From Zygaena filipendulae (lineage: Eukaryota; Arthropoda; Insecta; Lepidoptera; Zygaenidae): 64,000 nt of DNA. Numbering within the stretch: the stretch's first letter is position 1; each line of letters starts with the position of its first letter. Below the pieces are notes generated by a model. That model was not told the DNA's origin, did no database searches, and saw nothing but the letters and a program-made list of their open reading frames with translations. Positions 1 to 11,029 of the stretch are shown one piece after another. Location of the stretch: contig OU015661.1 of assembly GCA_907165275.2 (NCBI GenBank), positions 1,805,501-1,869,500 on the forward strand, in the 5' to 3' direction. The position numbers and the translations under genes are program-made.

Positions 1-172
1 CTATTTTGTGATTTTTAGACAACTTCAACTTTTGAAGTACTTAAGTAATGTTTATTTTGGTTAATTGCTAGAAATTGTAGGTGTCAAAACGTGCATATTG
101 TAATCGCAAAACCACCATTTTTTTGATTGCAACCGAAAAATGATAGAAACAAAAGTTACATAATAACCCTAC
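1..172. mobile_element. MITE family A, left-truncated by window edge
   Basis: This is the right-hand part of a palindromic element whose complete copy sits at 13451..13682. Shared stretches include TTTATTTTGGTTRATTGCTA and the terminal ATGATAGAAACAAAAGTTAC, and both end in CCCTAC. This copy has diverged (AATAACCCTAC where the other has AATCGCCCTAC), so it is older. There is no coding capacity. The superfamily is not assigned. Confidence 0.8.
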
Positions 173-192
173 AGGATTAAAGTACTCTATCT

Positions 193-992
193 AATTTCAA
201 AGACGACGACGATGATGACGATGTAGGGTCAAAAAAGACGCTTGACCGGCTGATAGGTGAGGCAAGGACGCAGACTTGGCTAGACTCAGGGCGGTGTCTA
301 GAGTGGAATCAGGAGCGTGGCTGCAGGCATTACCATCGCCACATATGGGAACTCTCCTTGACGGCGACTCCTTGCGCGTGGCGGTTGCTTTCCGCCTGGG
401 CTGTGATGTATGTCAACCACATCGATGCATCTGCGGGTCCAGTGTGGAGGCAAATGGTCATCACGCGCTGAGTTGTTGTCGGTGTGTGGGGAGATTCCCA
501 CGTCACCACGCTTTAAATGACATCATCCGGAGAGCCTTGATTTCTGCCAATATTCCTTGTATCCTTGAGCCTCCAGGCCTTAGTAGGTCTGATGGCAAAA
601 GGCCAGACGGCCTAACTTTGGTACCGTGGCAGAGAGGAAAATGCCTTGTGTGGGACGCCACGTGTGTTAGCACTTTTGCCGCCAGTCATCTCAGCTGTAC
701 AATGCGCTCAGCTGGTGCAGCCGCGGAATCGGCAGTCGGCATAAAAAGATCTAAATACGCGGCTCTGGGGGGCAATTATTACTTTGTCCCGCTGGCGTTT
801 GAGACAACGGGTTGCTGGGGGTCAGAGCCATTGACGTTTGTCTCCGAAATCGGTCGCAGAGAGAGAGGTTTTGACGCCCGCTCCGGCTCCTACCTGACGC
901 AAAGGTTGTCCATTGCCATTCAACGCGGTAATGCAGCGAGTGTCATGGGCACCTTTGCTGCTGGTATGACCCAGGGCGGTATTTTTGAGTGA
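193..992 (+). mobile_element. Non-LTR retrotransposon C-terminal fragment (Cys/His motif plus restriction-like endonuclease), 5' truncated
   Basis: An open frame of about 238 codons (from the TTG at 276 to the TGA ending at 992) has no ATG start and resembles the C-terminal end of lepidopteran non-LTR retrotransposon polyproteins. Visible are a Cys/His cluster (C43, C46, C51, C53, H62, H63, C67, C70) and then an RPD motif (R109-P110-D111) followed by D127, the PD...D arrangement of the restriction-like endonuclease in RLE-type LINEs. Reverse transcriptase is absent. The frame is closed upstream by TGA at 258..260. The neighbouring frame (about 193..275) reads into the same family, so there is probably a one-base frameshift near 270..276. 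T-rich DNA follows the stop and there is no poly(A). The exact clade (R2/R4/NeSL-like) is uncertain; the fragment cannot move by itself. Confidence 0.7.
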
Positions 993-1125
993 CTTTTTTT
1001 TTTGTCGTAAATTGAAATTGATAAATTATTATTTGTAAATTTGTATTTGTAATTATATTTTATTTCAAAGACCTCAATTTTATTAATCGTATAATAAATA
1101 TGTAGTGACAAATGTCTTTACTCGC

Positions 1126-1329
1126 ATGAATTTCGGTATTTCCACGAGAATTCCAAGACAATTTTTTTTTGACACTCAAGGATACTGTAGCTTCCTATCA
1201 GTGAAAGAATGTTAGAATCTTTTCAGTAGATCCAGATCGTACTCCCTTCATCAAAAGTTACTAACTTTACCTCTATAAATAAAACAAACAAAGAAACAAA
1301 AACTCAAATATTTTCTATAATATTAGTAT
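1126..1329 (-). mobile_element. Helitron-like element, degraded
   Basis: Minus-strand copy recognised by the remnants AATTTCGGTATTTCCACGAG and CTGTAGCTTCCTATCAGTGA and by the 5'-end relic TATAATATTAGTATTAG near 1316. The hairpin and CTAG end are lost. Confidence 0.5.
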
Positions 1330-1746
1330 TAGTGTACCTATTGTAGTCAACAGCAAAAGCTTTCACCAGAAAACCACTACGTCCTAATTGCTACAAAACT
1401 ATCGTCTCTATAGTTTTCTATCGCGTGAGCATATTGGCGGTTGTCTCCACAAATTGTCCGGCCGTATAGTACCTATCGATAGACCTCGGGGTGATGCATG
1501 GCGCATTGTGTCCTTAACGGTACCTGTATATAGTAGTGAAGTACTGTATAGAGTGCCCTGAGCTATAGAGACGTTGCAGCGGTGTGGTGTACGAGCTACA
1601 GACAAGAGATATGGTGCAATACCGTGAGACACAATGTATCAATTTATTGTCTATACTTTAACCCACAGAGTTTGAACCAGTTCCGCATCGTGTTTAGTCT
1701 AACCGCGGGAATGATGTGGGCATGTACCTGCCTTTATACTATATTA

Positions 1747-1953
1747 CTAGCTGTCCCCCGCGGTTTTCCCGCGGAAATTTAGGAGTTCTCGTGGGAATTT
1801 CGCGATAAAAAGTCCCCATGTCGCTTAGGACTACCGTAGCTTTCTGTAAATGGAAGAATTTTCAAAATCGGTTCAGTAGATCCCCAGTGAGATTACCCAC
1901 TTCAATGTCACAAACTCATAATTCACAAACTTTACCCATTTATAATATTAAGT
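1747..1953 (-). mobile_element. Helitron-like element with CTAG end
   Basis: On the minus strand it ends in the hairpin CCGCGGG/CCCGCGG and CAGCTAG (CTAG at 1747..1750), flanked by A as expected for insertion between A and T. The 5' end has decayed to ATAATATTAAGTA. The family consensus seen in this window starts TCCTACTAATATTATAAA and ends with a CCGCGGGTGAAACCGCGG hairpin plus CAGCTAG. All copies are non-autonomous, with no Rep or helicase gene. Confidence 0.75.
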
Positions 1954-1954
1954 A

Positions 1955-2222
1955 TGCATAAATACAAATGCGAGTTTGTTTGTTTGTTTGGAAGTTTGTA
2001 ACGCTTTCACGTCTAACGGTTCAACCGATTATCAAGAAATTTTGCGCAAACGTTTTCTGAAAGACATAGGGAAACATCAAAATTAACGCGGGTGAAATAG
2101 CATAAAATTTAGCATAATACACGTTGTCAGGGTACAGAAAGGGACATAGGGTATTGTTGGTCCTGTAATTCTCGTGAAACCTCCGAAATTACCGCGGGTG
2201 AAAGCACGGGGCACCGTTGGTA
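1955..2222 (+). mobile_element. Helitron-like element, degenerate, internally duplicated
   Basis: Follows directly on the minus-strand copy, so the two are arranged head to head. It begins near AATACAAATGCGAGTTTGTT and includes two 3'-type GGGTGAAA blocks (about 2087 and 2198), implying internal duplication or two overlapping insertions. The terminal CTAG is mutated (CCGTTGGTAC). Confidence 0.6.
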
Positions 2223-3076
2223 CTTAACAATCTGACGATAGGCAGGTATAGTAATCACTCAAGAAGCATCCTATTTTAGTTAACGTCATGAGCCGAACCT
2301 TCGCTTGTTCCCTGTCACACCGTGTCAAGTTTATGCAAATATGACACAACCGTGGGATGTTTTCGTGTTTAATGTTCAAAGCAGACTTCAGCGTGTGCGG
2401 TTAAATGACGCAAACGGGCAAATTGCAAAAGGTACTTTACCCAAGATAGGCGATATGTATGACTTACGTACAACAATACATGGAAATTCCATTATTAAGT
2501 TTTAGCACTGATAAAACACAATATCCCTTTATTATTTCATTTTAGAAACGTATGCTGCTCCATATTTCATTGCGCCTTGTAGAATGTGAGCAATTAGTTT
2601 TAAAATAACCATGGACTTTTAAGATACGCCACGAAAATACATAATGACAGTGTAACAATTAGTCAATTTTCAATATACGTACTTAATAATTCCTTAGTAA
2701 AATTTTACGCCAACGTATTTACAATAAAACGAGTTTAATACTTGACGTGGATGAACAGATAAGCATGAAGAATAAGAGTAATTATCTACTTGAAGAAAAC
2801 AAGGCCTCGTCCTGGTTTTCGGCAAATGAATACATTACGGAAGTCGTAAACTCATGTTATACGATGCTGTTTAACGGCAATTTAAGACCCGCATAAAGAT
2901 TTTATCATACAATTAATAACCTTATTGCAAAATATTTCGACTTGCAAGTTATTAAGTGGCAGTAAATTAAAATGTCGAACTAGATTTTTAAGATTTTTTC
3001 GAGAAACTTCCCAGTCCATCATCGACGCCAACCGAACGCCGCGGGAAAGGAATCTCATAAAGAAACAACATGTTGT
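2223..3076. other. Unassigned AT-rich DNA
   Basis: No exon, repeat or transposon end was recognised. The 66-codon plus-strand ORF at 2305..2505 has no family resemblance and is treated as chance. The stretch lies downstream of Frl exon 2 (intron 2, minus strand). Confidence 0.4.
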
Positions 3077-3080
3077 AATT

Positions 3081-3315
3081 GGACGCAGATAAGCAATAAT
3101 ATATTAACCCACAATATTAAGTTATTGATTCATAACGATTTATTGAGAGTTAGGGAACGTTTTTTAATTATGTGTTTACCTTATTACATAGCTTAAATAT
3201 GTAACTAAATATTGAACATAAAAAATGTTGACACAAATGGCGCTACTACTTTTAAAACACGATTTACTCAAAATTTCTCCAGTGTGGGTAAACACACTAT
3301 TGCTTATCTATGTCC
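3081..3315 (+). mobile_element. MITE family B, copy 1
   Basis: 235 bp, bounded by GGACGCAGATAAGCAATA and the inverse of GGACATAGATAAGCAATA (about 33-bp imperfect TIRs). It is flanked by AATT on both sides (3077..3080 and 3316..3319), a 4-bp target duplication. Non-coding; the short ORFs over family members are translation noise. Confidence 0.88.
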
Positions 3316-3336
3316 AATTCTAAACGAGGAATTTTT

Positions 3337-3571
3337 GGACATAGATAAGCAATAGTGTGTTAACCCACAATGGAGAAATTTTGATTAAATTTAAGTTTTA
3401 AAATTATAGCGCCATTTAGTGTCAAATTTTTTATGTTCAATATTTAGTTACATATTTAAACAATGTAATAAGGTAAACACATAATTAAAAAACGTTCTCT
3501 AACTCTCAATAAATCGTTCCGAATCTATAACTTCATTTTGTGGGTTAACATGTTATTGCTTATCTGCGTCC
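3337..3571 (-). mobile_element. MITE family B, copy 2, inverted
   Basis: Same element in reverse orientation, 21 bp after copy 1, with its own 4-bp flank TTTT (3333..3336 and 3572..3575). The different target duplications show two separate insertions rather than one long palindrome. Confidence 0.88.
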
Positions 3572-3689
3572 TTTTAAGCCATCGACAAATCACGCTTAAA
3601 CGCTTATTACATTTTACAATTTGTCAGACACCAATCTAGGAAATCGGAACGCCTTTTGCACATTATAAGAAATTTTCTTGTGTCTAAAG

Positions 3690-3843
3690 GTCGATTTACA
3701 TCAGACGAGCGAATGCTCATTCTATCCCCAATATCAAATTATTTTAGTGTAAACAGGCGTAGAGCATTCTTTCGTTGTTCTTAGTGCGTTCGCAAAGATT
3801 CTATGGAATATTCTAAGAATGCTCGCTCGCTCGATGTAAACGG
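3690..3843. repeat. Possible palindromic element
   Basis: Imperfect inverted ends: GATTTACATCAGACGAGCGA on the left matches the reverse complement of CGCTCGCTCGATGTAAAC on the right. The following GC-rich run to about 3925 (CGAGCGTTCTCGCG) repeats the same words. Weak and old. Confidence 0.4.
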
Positions 3844-4130
3844 CGCTAGAGCGCGCGAACAGTTGCTTAGAGTCGAGCGTTCTCGCGTGAAGAATGCTCT
3901 TGTTCTAGCTCTAGCTCTTTGTTCGTTTGGTCTAAACCCACCTTCACATGCATCCGACAAAAATTACTATGCGCGTGTCTTATCCAACATTTCTTGTAAT
4001 ATGTACGGTCCCATATAATAACCAAAGCGACTAGATGTCTTATGAGACATTTCTTATAAGACACATGAAAATTTCTTATAATGTGCAAAAGGCCGAAGGT
4101 GTAATCGAAGTTAGAACAGTTGGTTCCGAT

Positions 4131-4252
4131 TTAGAATCAGTGAATGAGAGAGAGAGCGAGTGATCACACTACATTAAATTGTACCCTAGAGTAGTCGAGT
4201 TAGGTAATAGTATAGTGTGACCACTCGCTCTCTCTCTCTCACTGATCCTAAA
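4131..4252. mobile_element. Palindromic MITE with GAGA-rich arms
   Basis: About 38-bp inverted arms containing AATCAGTGAATGAGAGAGAG and GCGAGTGRTCACAC, separated by about 40 bp. Each arm carries a (GA)n tract, so the copy also introduces GAGA/CTCT runs into Frl intron 2. Confidence 0.7.
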
Positions 4253-4320
4253 TTGTATCCGATTTAGATTCCCTAAATTGGAAGGAGTGTAATAAGCCCA
4301 TTACATGTAACTACTAAAAA

Positions 4321-4519
4321 TCATACTAATATTATAAATGTGAAAGTGTGGATGTTTGGATGTTTGTTACACAATCACGCAAAAACGGCTCAACGGATTT
4401 GGATGAAATTTGGCATGCACGTGGTCAGGGGTACATAGAAGGACATAGGGTACATTTTATCCCGGAATTCCCGCAGGAACTCCGAAATTACCGCGGGTGA
4501 AATCGCGGGGCACAGCTAG
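4321..4519 (+). mobile_element. Helitron-like element, complete
   Basis: Intact ends: TCATACTAATATTATAAATG at the 5' end; hairpin CCGCGGGTGAAATCGCGG and CAGCTAG at the 3' end. It sits exactly between A (4320) and T (4520) with no target duplication, the Helitron signature. 199 bp, non-autonomous. Confidence 0.88.
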
Positions 4520-4816
4520 TACAAAATAATAATAATGATAGATTTATCATTATTATTATTTTGTTATTTATCACAGAGAAAAACTGTAATAAAAACGTTG
4601 GTTTATACGGGAACATATAATATAATATTGTGATCTTTACACTTAATTTATCGGTGCGTCAGCGACAATACTACGACTTACGAGTAATATCTATGATTCG
4701 TCAGCCTACCGACCTACGCTCGAATCCTGAACACTCTCTTTCAATACATCCCTCGTTCAAAATAATACCCTGTATAAACGATTTTGAGTCACTTTAAACT
4801 GGCATCGTGCTACTGT

Positions 4817-4912
4817 GGAGTTTGTTGCGCAGCTTCTTCTTTCCAGCCATAGCACAAGGAAGCTGAGAAGGGCGGATATTATATGGGTGCTGTCATTATT
4901 ATTTTATTTATT
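4817..4912. mobile_element. LINE 3'-end-like fragment beside Frl exon 2 donor
   Basis: A roughly 75-bp unit with AGCTTCTTCTTTCCAGCCAT and GGGTGCTGTCATTATTATTT recurs at 34246..34328. It ends in an ATT-rich tail that runs to within a few bases of the splice donor of Frl exon 2 (intron side, donor 4916..4921). Probably a truncated CR1/L2-like LINE tail; the clade is not certain. Confidence 0.5.
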
Positions 4913-4921
4913 TTGACTTAC

Positions 4922-5092
4922 TCTATGACTTCTGGACGCCTTCGGATCGAGGTAAGTTCGGAGTTTGTTGAGGTAGTGTCCTGGCGAGTCTTTGGCCTGC
5001 ACCATGTCCTGGTCGCAGATGATCTCCCATTTCTTCTCCAGGTCATAGTTTCGGAGGAGTTTCGCTTTGTCCGGCGGTAAGTCCATTGACGC
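4922..5092 (-). CDS. Frl: Formin-like protein (Frl/FMNL), coding exon 2
   Basis: Minus-strand exon of 171 nt (57 codons) with acceptor CTCTCTCCCCTTTCCAG before 5092 and donor AGA|GTAAGT after 4922, both phase 0. The peptide starts [13 protein letters not shown] and continues with [10 protein letters not shown] and [10 protein letters not shown], matching the start of the GBD/FH3 (diaphanous-inhibitory) region of FMNL-type formins. These are cytosolic or membrane-associated actin nucleators controlled by Rho GTPases such as Cdc42 and Rac. It joins in frame to the exon at 44376..44528, whose last residues (ELESRFVKVL) precede ASMDLPP in this family. FH1, FH2 and later exons are not in the window. 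Base composition is clearly richer in GC than the surrounding intron. Confidence 0.88.
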
Positions 5093-5144
5093 CTGGAAAG
5101 GGAGAGAAATGGTTTAGTTCAAGTAACTTTTTGGATTTTTGTCC

Positions 5145-5160
5145 AGCTGCTGCAGCAGCT
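5145..5160. repeat. 16-bp perfect palindrome AGCTGCTGCAGCAGCT
   Basis: Located about 55 bp upstream (minus sense) of the Frl exon 2 acceptor. A self-complementary CAGCTG-containing word; function unknown. The rest of 5161..6180 shows nothing recognisable. Confidence 0.5.
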
Positions 5161-6180
5161 AGCATGCTGTTCGTTATGGATTCAGATTGGTGTCTTCTAT
5201 CAAATATTATTTTTTTAATAAGCTATACATATAATTATGACAAATCAAAATCCAATTTGTGATTATAACTGGGCGATCGAATTCGCGAGTACAGCTAGAA
5301 ATTTACATTTTGGTTCACGTACTTTTTCGTGGCGTTTAAAGCCTTTCGTTAACAAAGCAATCAAGCGTTAAGAGTAGGCACAAAATTGATCTTTAGATGA
5401 GAGAATGACGATAAAATCACACGCGGGTGTAAATCTAAACATGGAATCGACCAGCCTTAAACCAGTTTCCAACATATTGGTTTGCTGCACGCTCCACCGT
5501 AACTGTGAATCTAGGGTCATATTATAAACATCTCCTTAAGATTTATTCATACTAATGTATTGTTAATTAAATGCTGAAATTCTCGTTTACCAACAGCTAA
5601 TTATAGGTAGCTTCATGGTATTGTTGATCGAAGATTGGCAGTAAATATTGTTTTCGTTGTGTTAAAACCACAGCAAAACTACCTATAACGGATACATCAT
5701 AAATTTCGACAAATATAGGCAAGCAACTTTGAAATTATGAAAAAAATCTGTAGAGAAACTCTACACAGTTAAATTTAGGTCAAAACCACTACGCCTACAT
5801 CGTTTACCATTACAAACTCTATGTATATTATTATAATTCTAGTATTCTATAGAAAACGCAATCTAGAACGTCAAGTTGCAAAAGAAAAATTATAGTTATC
5901 GCTTATCTGCAATGCAAACAACTATTGCTTATTGCATTGCAACAACAATGTTTATCGAGAATACCTTTACACATTGCCAAATGAGAGACGTCTTCGCTGA
6001 CTCAGAGGGAACACAGGCGCGAGGCATAACTGTACCTACACGTCGACGGCCCCAGGGAATAAATCGGTAATGTAAAAATTAAAATTTTACAGGAAAAATC
6101 AATAAAAAAAATTTTTCTTTAATAACTTTTCTCAAAACAAGTTAAGGGGGGTTAAGCCCCGTTTTTAGATGAATATTATA

Positions 6181-6236
6181 ACAGTATAGTATTATATTAT
6201 CTGTGCTATAATAACATAATAATATAACGAATAATA
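6181..6236. repeat. Short repeat AGTATTATATTATCTGTGCT
   Basis: The same word occurs, in one or other orientation, inside the MITE at 39205..39428 and at about 46829..46848, so it marks a small dispersed AT-rich family. Confidence 0.4.
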
Positions 6237-6812
6237 TGGTTCTTATTTTATATTTAAATTATTCGTTAAAATGAAAGTACTTAGTACTTATGTTTTTAGA
6301 AAAAAACCCTTATTATTTCGTATCTTTCGTAATTTCAATTGAAAAATTCTAGAAAAACCTAACAAAACGTATTCCAAGCTCTAGATACCGATTCTGGAAT
6401 AACATCAAGAACCCCGTAATAACCTTTTACCGGTTTATTTTCTGGGGGCGTCGCCGTGCGTATCGACAAATTAACAATCGACGGCGCAAGAGTTGTTTAT
6501 TTAAACACGAATAAGGGTCAATTTCACGTGTTGTGAGATGATGAGTAGTCTCTGAATGGAGTGAGTCCGCATTAGCATAGATCAGCGTAGATGGCGCATC
6601 CAATTATGACTGATACCACAGAACAGCTGACGGATGGGGCACCAATGTTTATTGAGGCTGTTTATAGGCAGAGCATTATACAACTTATTATATGTACACA
6701 AAGACCAGCCTATTCGCTAATAAAATTGGTGTGAAACAACATATTTTGTAATTTGTGAACAAGATGTATGTGAGTTGTAACATTTTTTTTGTTTAGTATG
6801 AAACAGATGAAA

Positions 6813-6980
6813 ACTACACGGTGAAATTTTCGTATTGAAAACTATGGACGCATTTTAGAGCCCGTCTTTACTAACACTATTGAGAATTTTGCTACGGCAA
6901 CGCCTGTCATTTCCATAGTAAAATTCGGCTCTAAAATGCTTCCATATAGTAAATACCAATACGAAATTTCACCGTGTAGT
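6813..6980. mobile_element. Palindromic MITE (ACTACACGGTGAAATTT ends)
   Basis: Inverted ends ACTACACGGTGAAATTTTCG and CGAAATTTCACCGTGTAGT. Further inside, GCATTTTAGAGCC is mirrored by GGCTCTAAAATGC. About 168 bp, non-coding. Confidence 0.75.
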
Positions 6981-7007
6981 GTCGCCGGTTGATTTTCGCA
7001 CCCAAGG

Positions 7008-7030
7008 CCAGAGAGAAGGTAATCACTACG
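7008..7030. repeat. Solo terminal repeat of MITE family N
   Basis: CCAGAGAGAAGGTAATCACT is identical to the left end of the element at 46425..46681. No partner end is found nearby, so this is a fragment. Confidence 0.5.
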
Positions 7031-7561
7031 TTTTACCCAAGGCGATATTCGTAACGCACACGAATATTCTAACGATAACGTAACGAAATGTATTCAACGC
7101 CATATTTTGGTTACCTAACAAAGCTACATTCTTAGACAGTTTTTTAAATTTACCGTTCGTGGAATATTGTAGAAAAATTTTCTACCAACCATTATCTATT
7201 TCTACTATTCTAGTATTTTCTGAAAAAATAAGTTATGGGGGAAGTATGAGCATTCGCTCAAACTTTCTACACTCTCTCTAGTCAATTTATTTATTTCTCT
7301 GAGAGAGGTTCAACACGTTTCGTTATACGGTGTCATAGTCGATGTAAAAGGAGATAGGAATCATTAACACACAAAATAGCACGCGAAGTTTGTGATCATG
7401 TGGAACAGCGTCTTTGAATAGGTCTCCGAAAATAGCGGGTATTGATCAGTTTAAAAATGTACTTAAAAATGGACACTTATATATTTTAATGACAAGTGGC
7501 TCCCCGATGACTTATTAGGTGTCTTTTCACTCACATCCCTTATAGTACAAATATATAGATA

Positions 7562-7757
7562 CTAGCTGTCCCGCGCAGCTTCACCCGCGATAATTTCGGA
7601 GTTCCCGCGGGAGTTCGGGATTACAATATAGCCTATGTTACTCAGGGATAATGTAGCTTTCTAATGGTGAAAGAATTTTTGAAATCGGTCCAGTAGATTT
7701 TGAGTTAAACAACACAAACAAACAAAAAATCAAATCTTTCCTCTTTCTAACTTAGTA
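7562..7757 (-). mobile_element. Helitron-like element
   Basis: CTAG at 7562, CAGCTTCACCCGCG hairpin half and AATTTCGGAGTTCCCGCGGG, minus orientation. Subfamily with AATGTAGCTTTCTAATGGTG in the body. The 5' end is only weakly preserved. Confidence 0.75.
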
Positions 7758-7879
7758 TCTAGATAAGTATACATTTAATTAGGTATGTTTGTGACTTAAC
7801 CAAGCATAAACGACTGTAACAATTTGAATGGAACTAGGCACGCAGAATACGTTCTCAATTAACATCACTACATGGTAAA

Positions 7880-8070
7880 AAACAAAGTCGCTTCCCGCTG
7901 TCTGTCTGTTCATACGTATGCTTAGATCTTTAAAACTACGCAACGAATTTTCATGCGGTTTTCATCAATATATAGAGTGATTCATGAGGAAGGTTTATAT
8001 CTATATTTTATCCTGGAATTCCCACGGGAACTCCGAAACTACCACTAGTGAAACCGCGGGGGACAGCTAG
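7880..8070 (+). mobile_element. Helitron-like element
   Basis: 3' end AACCGCGGGGGACAGCTAG at 8070, followed by T. Body subfamily with CGCTTCCCGCTGTCTGTCTG, also seen inverted at 54207..54400. The 5' boundary is approximate. Confidence 0.75.
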
Positions 8071-9689
8071 TAATATTATAAGACATAATATATTTTTCCA
8101 AAATATTGTAGTTTTTGAGCAGTTTTCGATACTAATCAGAACACCTTTACGGTGACTTGTCGCCAATGATATTATATGTTACTGCTTGTCGCTGCTTGAG
8201 TCTAGTACTTGCATTGCAGCAAATATTGCAGCACAAATAAATCCAGCCTGTGTAAAGTCTAAGTAATAAAAATCTTGCTCATCATTAAGGTGAACAACCT
8301 CAAGTTACAAGTACAACTTGATACTTGCGCAAATATTAAACCTGTAGCTATTTCAAATTAAACATTACACACTTGTAAATAAAGTAAGTACTTCGTCGAA
8401 ATGAATAACCGTAAGTTTTTTTCTTCTGACAACTGATACATTTATTAAATAAAAAGTAAGCATTTTTTCAAAAGTCAATGTTCCGACGATAATATACGAT
8501 CTTTACAAACATTTCGGTCATAGAATCTACTCGTTTAAAATAAACAGTACACCTACCTAGTATTAAACTACACATAATTATCAATACCATAAAACAGGCG
8601 GATTTTATTTGAAATAAACTAACTACGCTACACGAGTAGGTACTCACTAAGAGACGTTAATGTGCTAATAACAATAAATAATACGAAATCCATTAAATGG
8701 ATAAGCTGTAAAACATTTAATTGTTTACAACTAGGTACCTACCTACTAGTTTCAATGATTTCAAAACATGTGGGTGTCCATTAAATGCAGTAGTTGGTGG
8801 GAAACAAATTGTACGATAATTGAAAGAACAATAATGGAGTCTTTATATTTATCCTGCTATATAAATGCGAAAATTGTATTTCTGGATATTCGATAGGTAT
8901 ATTTGGGAGGTTTGACTTTTGAGTCAAAATATAGTATGATAACATTAGTGTGACAGACTGACAGACAATGTTGATTGATGGGTCTATTAAGGCAATAAGA
9001 AAAGTATATTTTTATGCAACTTATTTTGTAAATGTGAATGTTTGGATGGTCCAAGTACATCAACATGAGAGAAACAAGGAGACCATAGACGCAGTGAAGA
9101 AAAAAATGTGTTACGTTTAGCGAGGGTGAGAGGGGTATAAGCATACAAGATGGCATACAAGTTACACAAATATCTTACATACGGCCGGGTATGAGCCGTG
9201 CTCTAAACTTTTGCCAGAGGGTATCGTACAGCAATGGCGTCCAAATGTTACTCCATCACGCATTTGGGTATGTGCCACACACAGGATATTATGTTTTTAT
9301 TTTATTTTTATTTACTTTCACAAATACAAACAACACATACAAAAGATTTACAAAAATATGGTAAAGTGAGTTTTAAATATGTATCAACAACGTATTCACC
9401 AACTGATTGAAAAGTGCGACTACGGTTGCGATGCGACTTACGGTAAGTACATAAATGCGTCTATGCGGAAATAAATAAATATAACATAAACCTAAATACA
9501 CATAAACACAAATACACATAAATTAATTATCATATTAATGTTCTCGATATAAACACCGTTTATAAAACATAAATAAATCGGATCGGAATCGGATATGAAA
9601 AGACAGTAATCAAAAAGATTAGGAAACAAAAAGCTACAATCTGTTTACATGTAAAGATAATTTTACGCAGTTCACGGGCAACACTAAGA
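8071..9689. other. Intronic AT-rich DNA, no recognised element
   Basis: Nothing firm. A T-rich TTTTATTTTATTTTTATTT run at about 9295 may be the tail of an old retroelement (9180..9320). The minus-strand ORFs at 8857..9169 overlap one another in different frames and look random. Confidence 0.35.
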
Positions 9690-9950
9690 GCCAGCGCACA
9701 CTATGCGACACGCGACAACGACAGCTCGACTACTAGACGCGACGACAGGCTGCGTCTACAATTCTCATATACTTAATTATTTTGTTCAAAGCTCCGCACA
9801 CTTTGCGTCAGAGTCGCAGAGTCGCAACGACAGGCTAGGGGAGTCTGAGCGCGCTCGTTCGTTCGCGGTGAAGTCGCGGCGACAAGGCGCAGAGATGTCG
9901 CTTGCGTTGACGACAAGACGCAACGACATGTCGCATAGTTAGCGCAGGCA
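9690..9950. mobile_element. MITE with GCGCACACTATGCGACACG ends
   Basis: Left end AGCCAGCGCACACTATGCGA is matched by the inverse of the right end (ATGTCGCATAGTTAGCGCAG). The interior is a tissue of GTCGC/GCGAC words (CGCGACAACGACAG, GTCGCGGCGACAAGG), hence the unusually high GC. The ORFs here (9703..9970) are by-products. Confidence 0.65.
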
Positions 9951-10188
9951 CTTAAATAATAAGCAAACAAGTAAACACGAACTGTTTGCTCAGACCGACC
10001 GCGCTTTTAACAGTAGGTAGCTACTAACTGTCATAAAAAGCTAAAACACAAAAAAACTGTTATGTATAACAGAAATTATCCATGACAGGCGATGCACAGT
10101 AGATATGATTTTTCAAAATATTATAAAAGAAATGCACACGATGACGGTGATATACTTTTAAGCCGTTCGTAGTAGGTATATAATTTAA

Positions 10189-10322
10189 TTCCGATATCAC
10201 CAATACCAAAATCTACGCAGAAAATAAAAACAAAAAAAAGGTTTTTAAAAAAAAAATAAACAATTTAACAAATTCTTTTTCTTTTCATTTTCTGCACAGA
10301 TTTTGGTATTGGTGATATCGGA
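10189..10322. mobile_element. Palindromic MITE (CCGATATCACCAATACC ends)
   Basis: Left TTCCGATATCACCAATACCA and right TGGTATTGGTGATATCGGAA are perfect inverses. The arms continue through CAAAATCTRYGCAGAAAAT, with an A-rich centre. About 134 bp. Confidence 0.8.
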
Positions 10323-11029
10323 AAAAATGTAGCATTTTAATAATTAAGTACCTACTTATGGTAAAAAAGCAGCTATAATGTAAAAATATTTTTTTTAATT
10401 TATGTGTCTTATTTCCCCTGCTTCTTTTGGAGCAATATTTGAATTTAAAAATGTCTAGATTCATATGAAAATCACGACCGAAAATCCACTTAATGTTATT
10501 AGTTAGCATAAAAATGAGTTACTGATGGACGATCCAAATATACTTATTAACTATTATTAATAGATACGTATAACATCATTGCGTATATGACGTTAAATAT
10601 TGTATAGCTCTTAATACAGCAGATATAATGGCGAATCGTTGGAGGGTAATAACCACCATCAAACGAGACTGTACAGGTGCGATTTTTAATGCTTTTACAA
10701 ACAAGCTCCTCGTACATAAGTACATACTATAGACCCGTGAATAATTACGATTTCAACTTTCTAATTAGATATTAATCTAGCCGAGGTTTGAGCCGCTGCT
10801 CAGCGACCACTTCCTGACTTGTAGTAGTGTGTACTGTACATACATACATACATACATATACATATACTCAACATGAAGCGATTACTTAGGGTTTAATGAT
10901 CTCATCTTGTTTTTTTTTTATGTAAACCCGACATGCGAGTGTTTTCACAATTATAATACGTTTTTACGATATTCATTCAATCATCGAAATTACAATCAGC
11001 TAAAACAGTAGAAAAATCTCAAGCGTATA

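Noticed and set aside
2305..2505. 66-codon plus-strand ORF
   Set aside because: No family resemblance and average intronic composition.
3081..3571. One long 491-bp palindrome (single fold-back element)
   Set aside because: The two halves have different 4-bp target duplications (AATT and TTTT), so they are two insertions.
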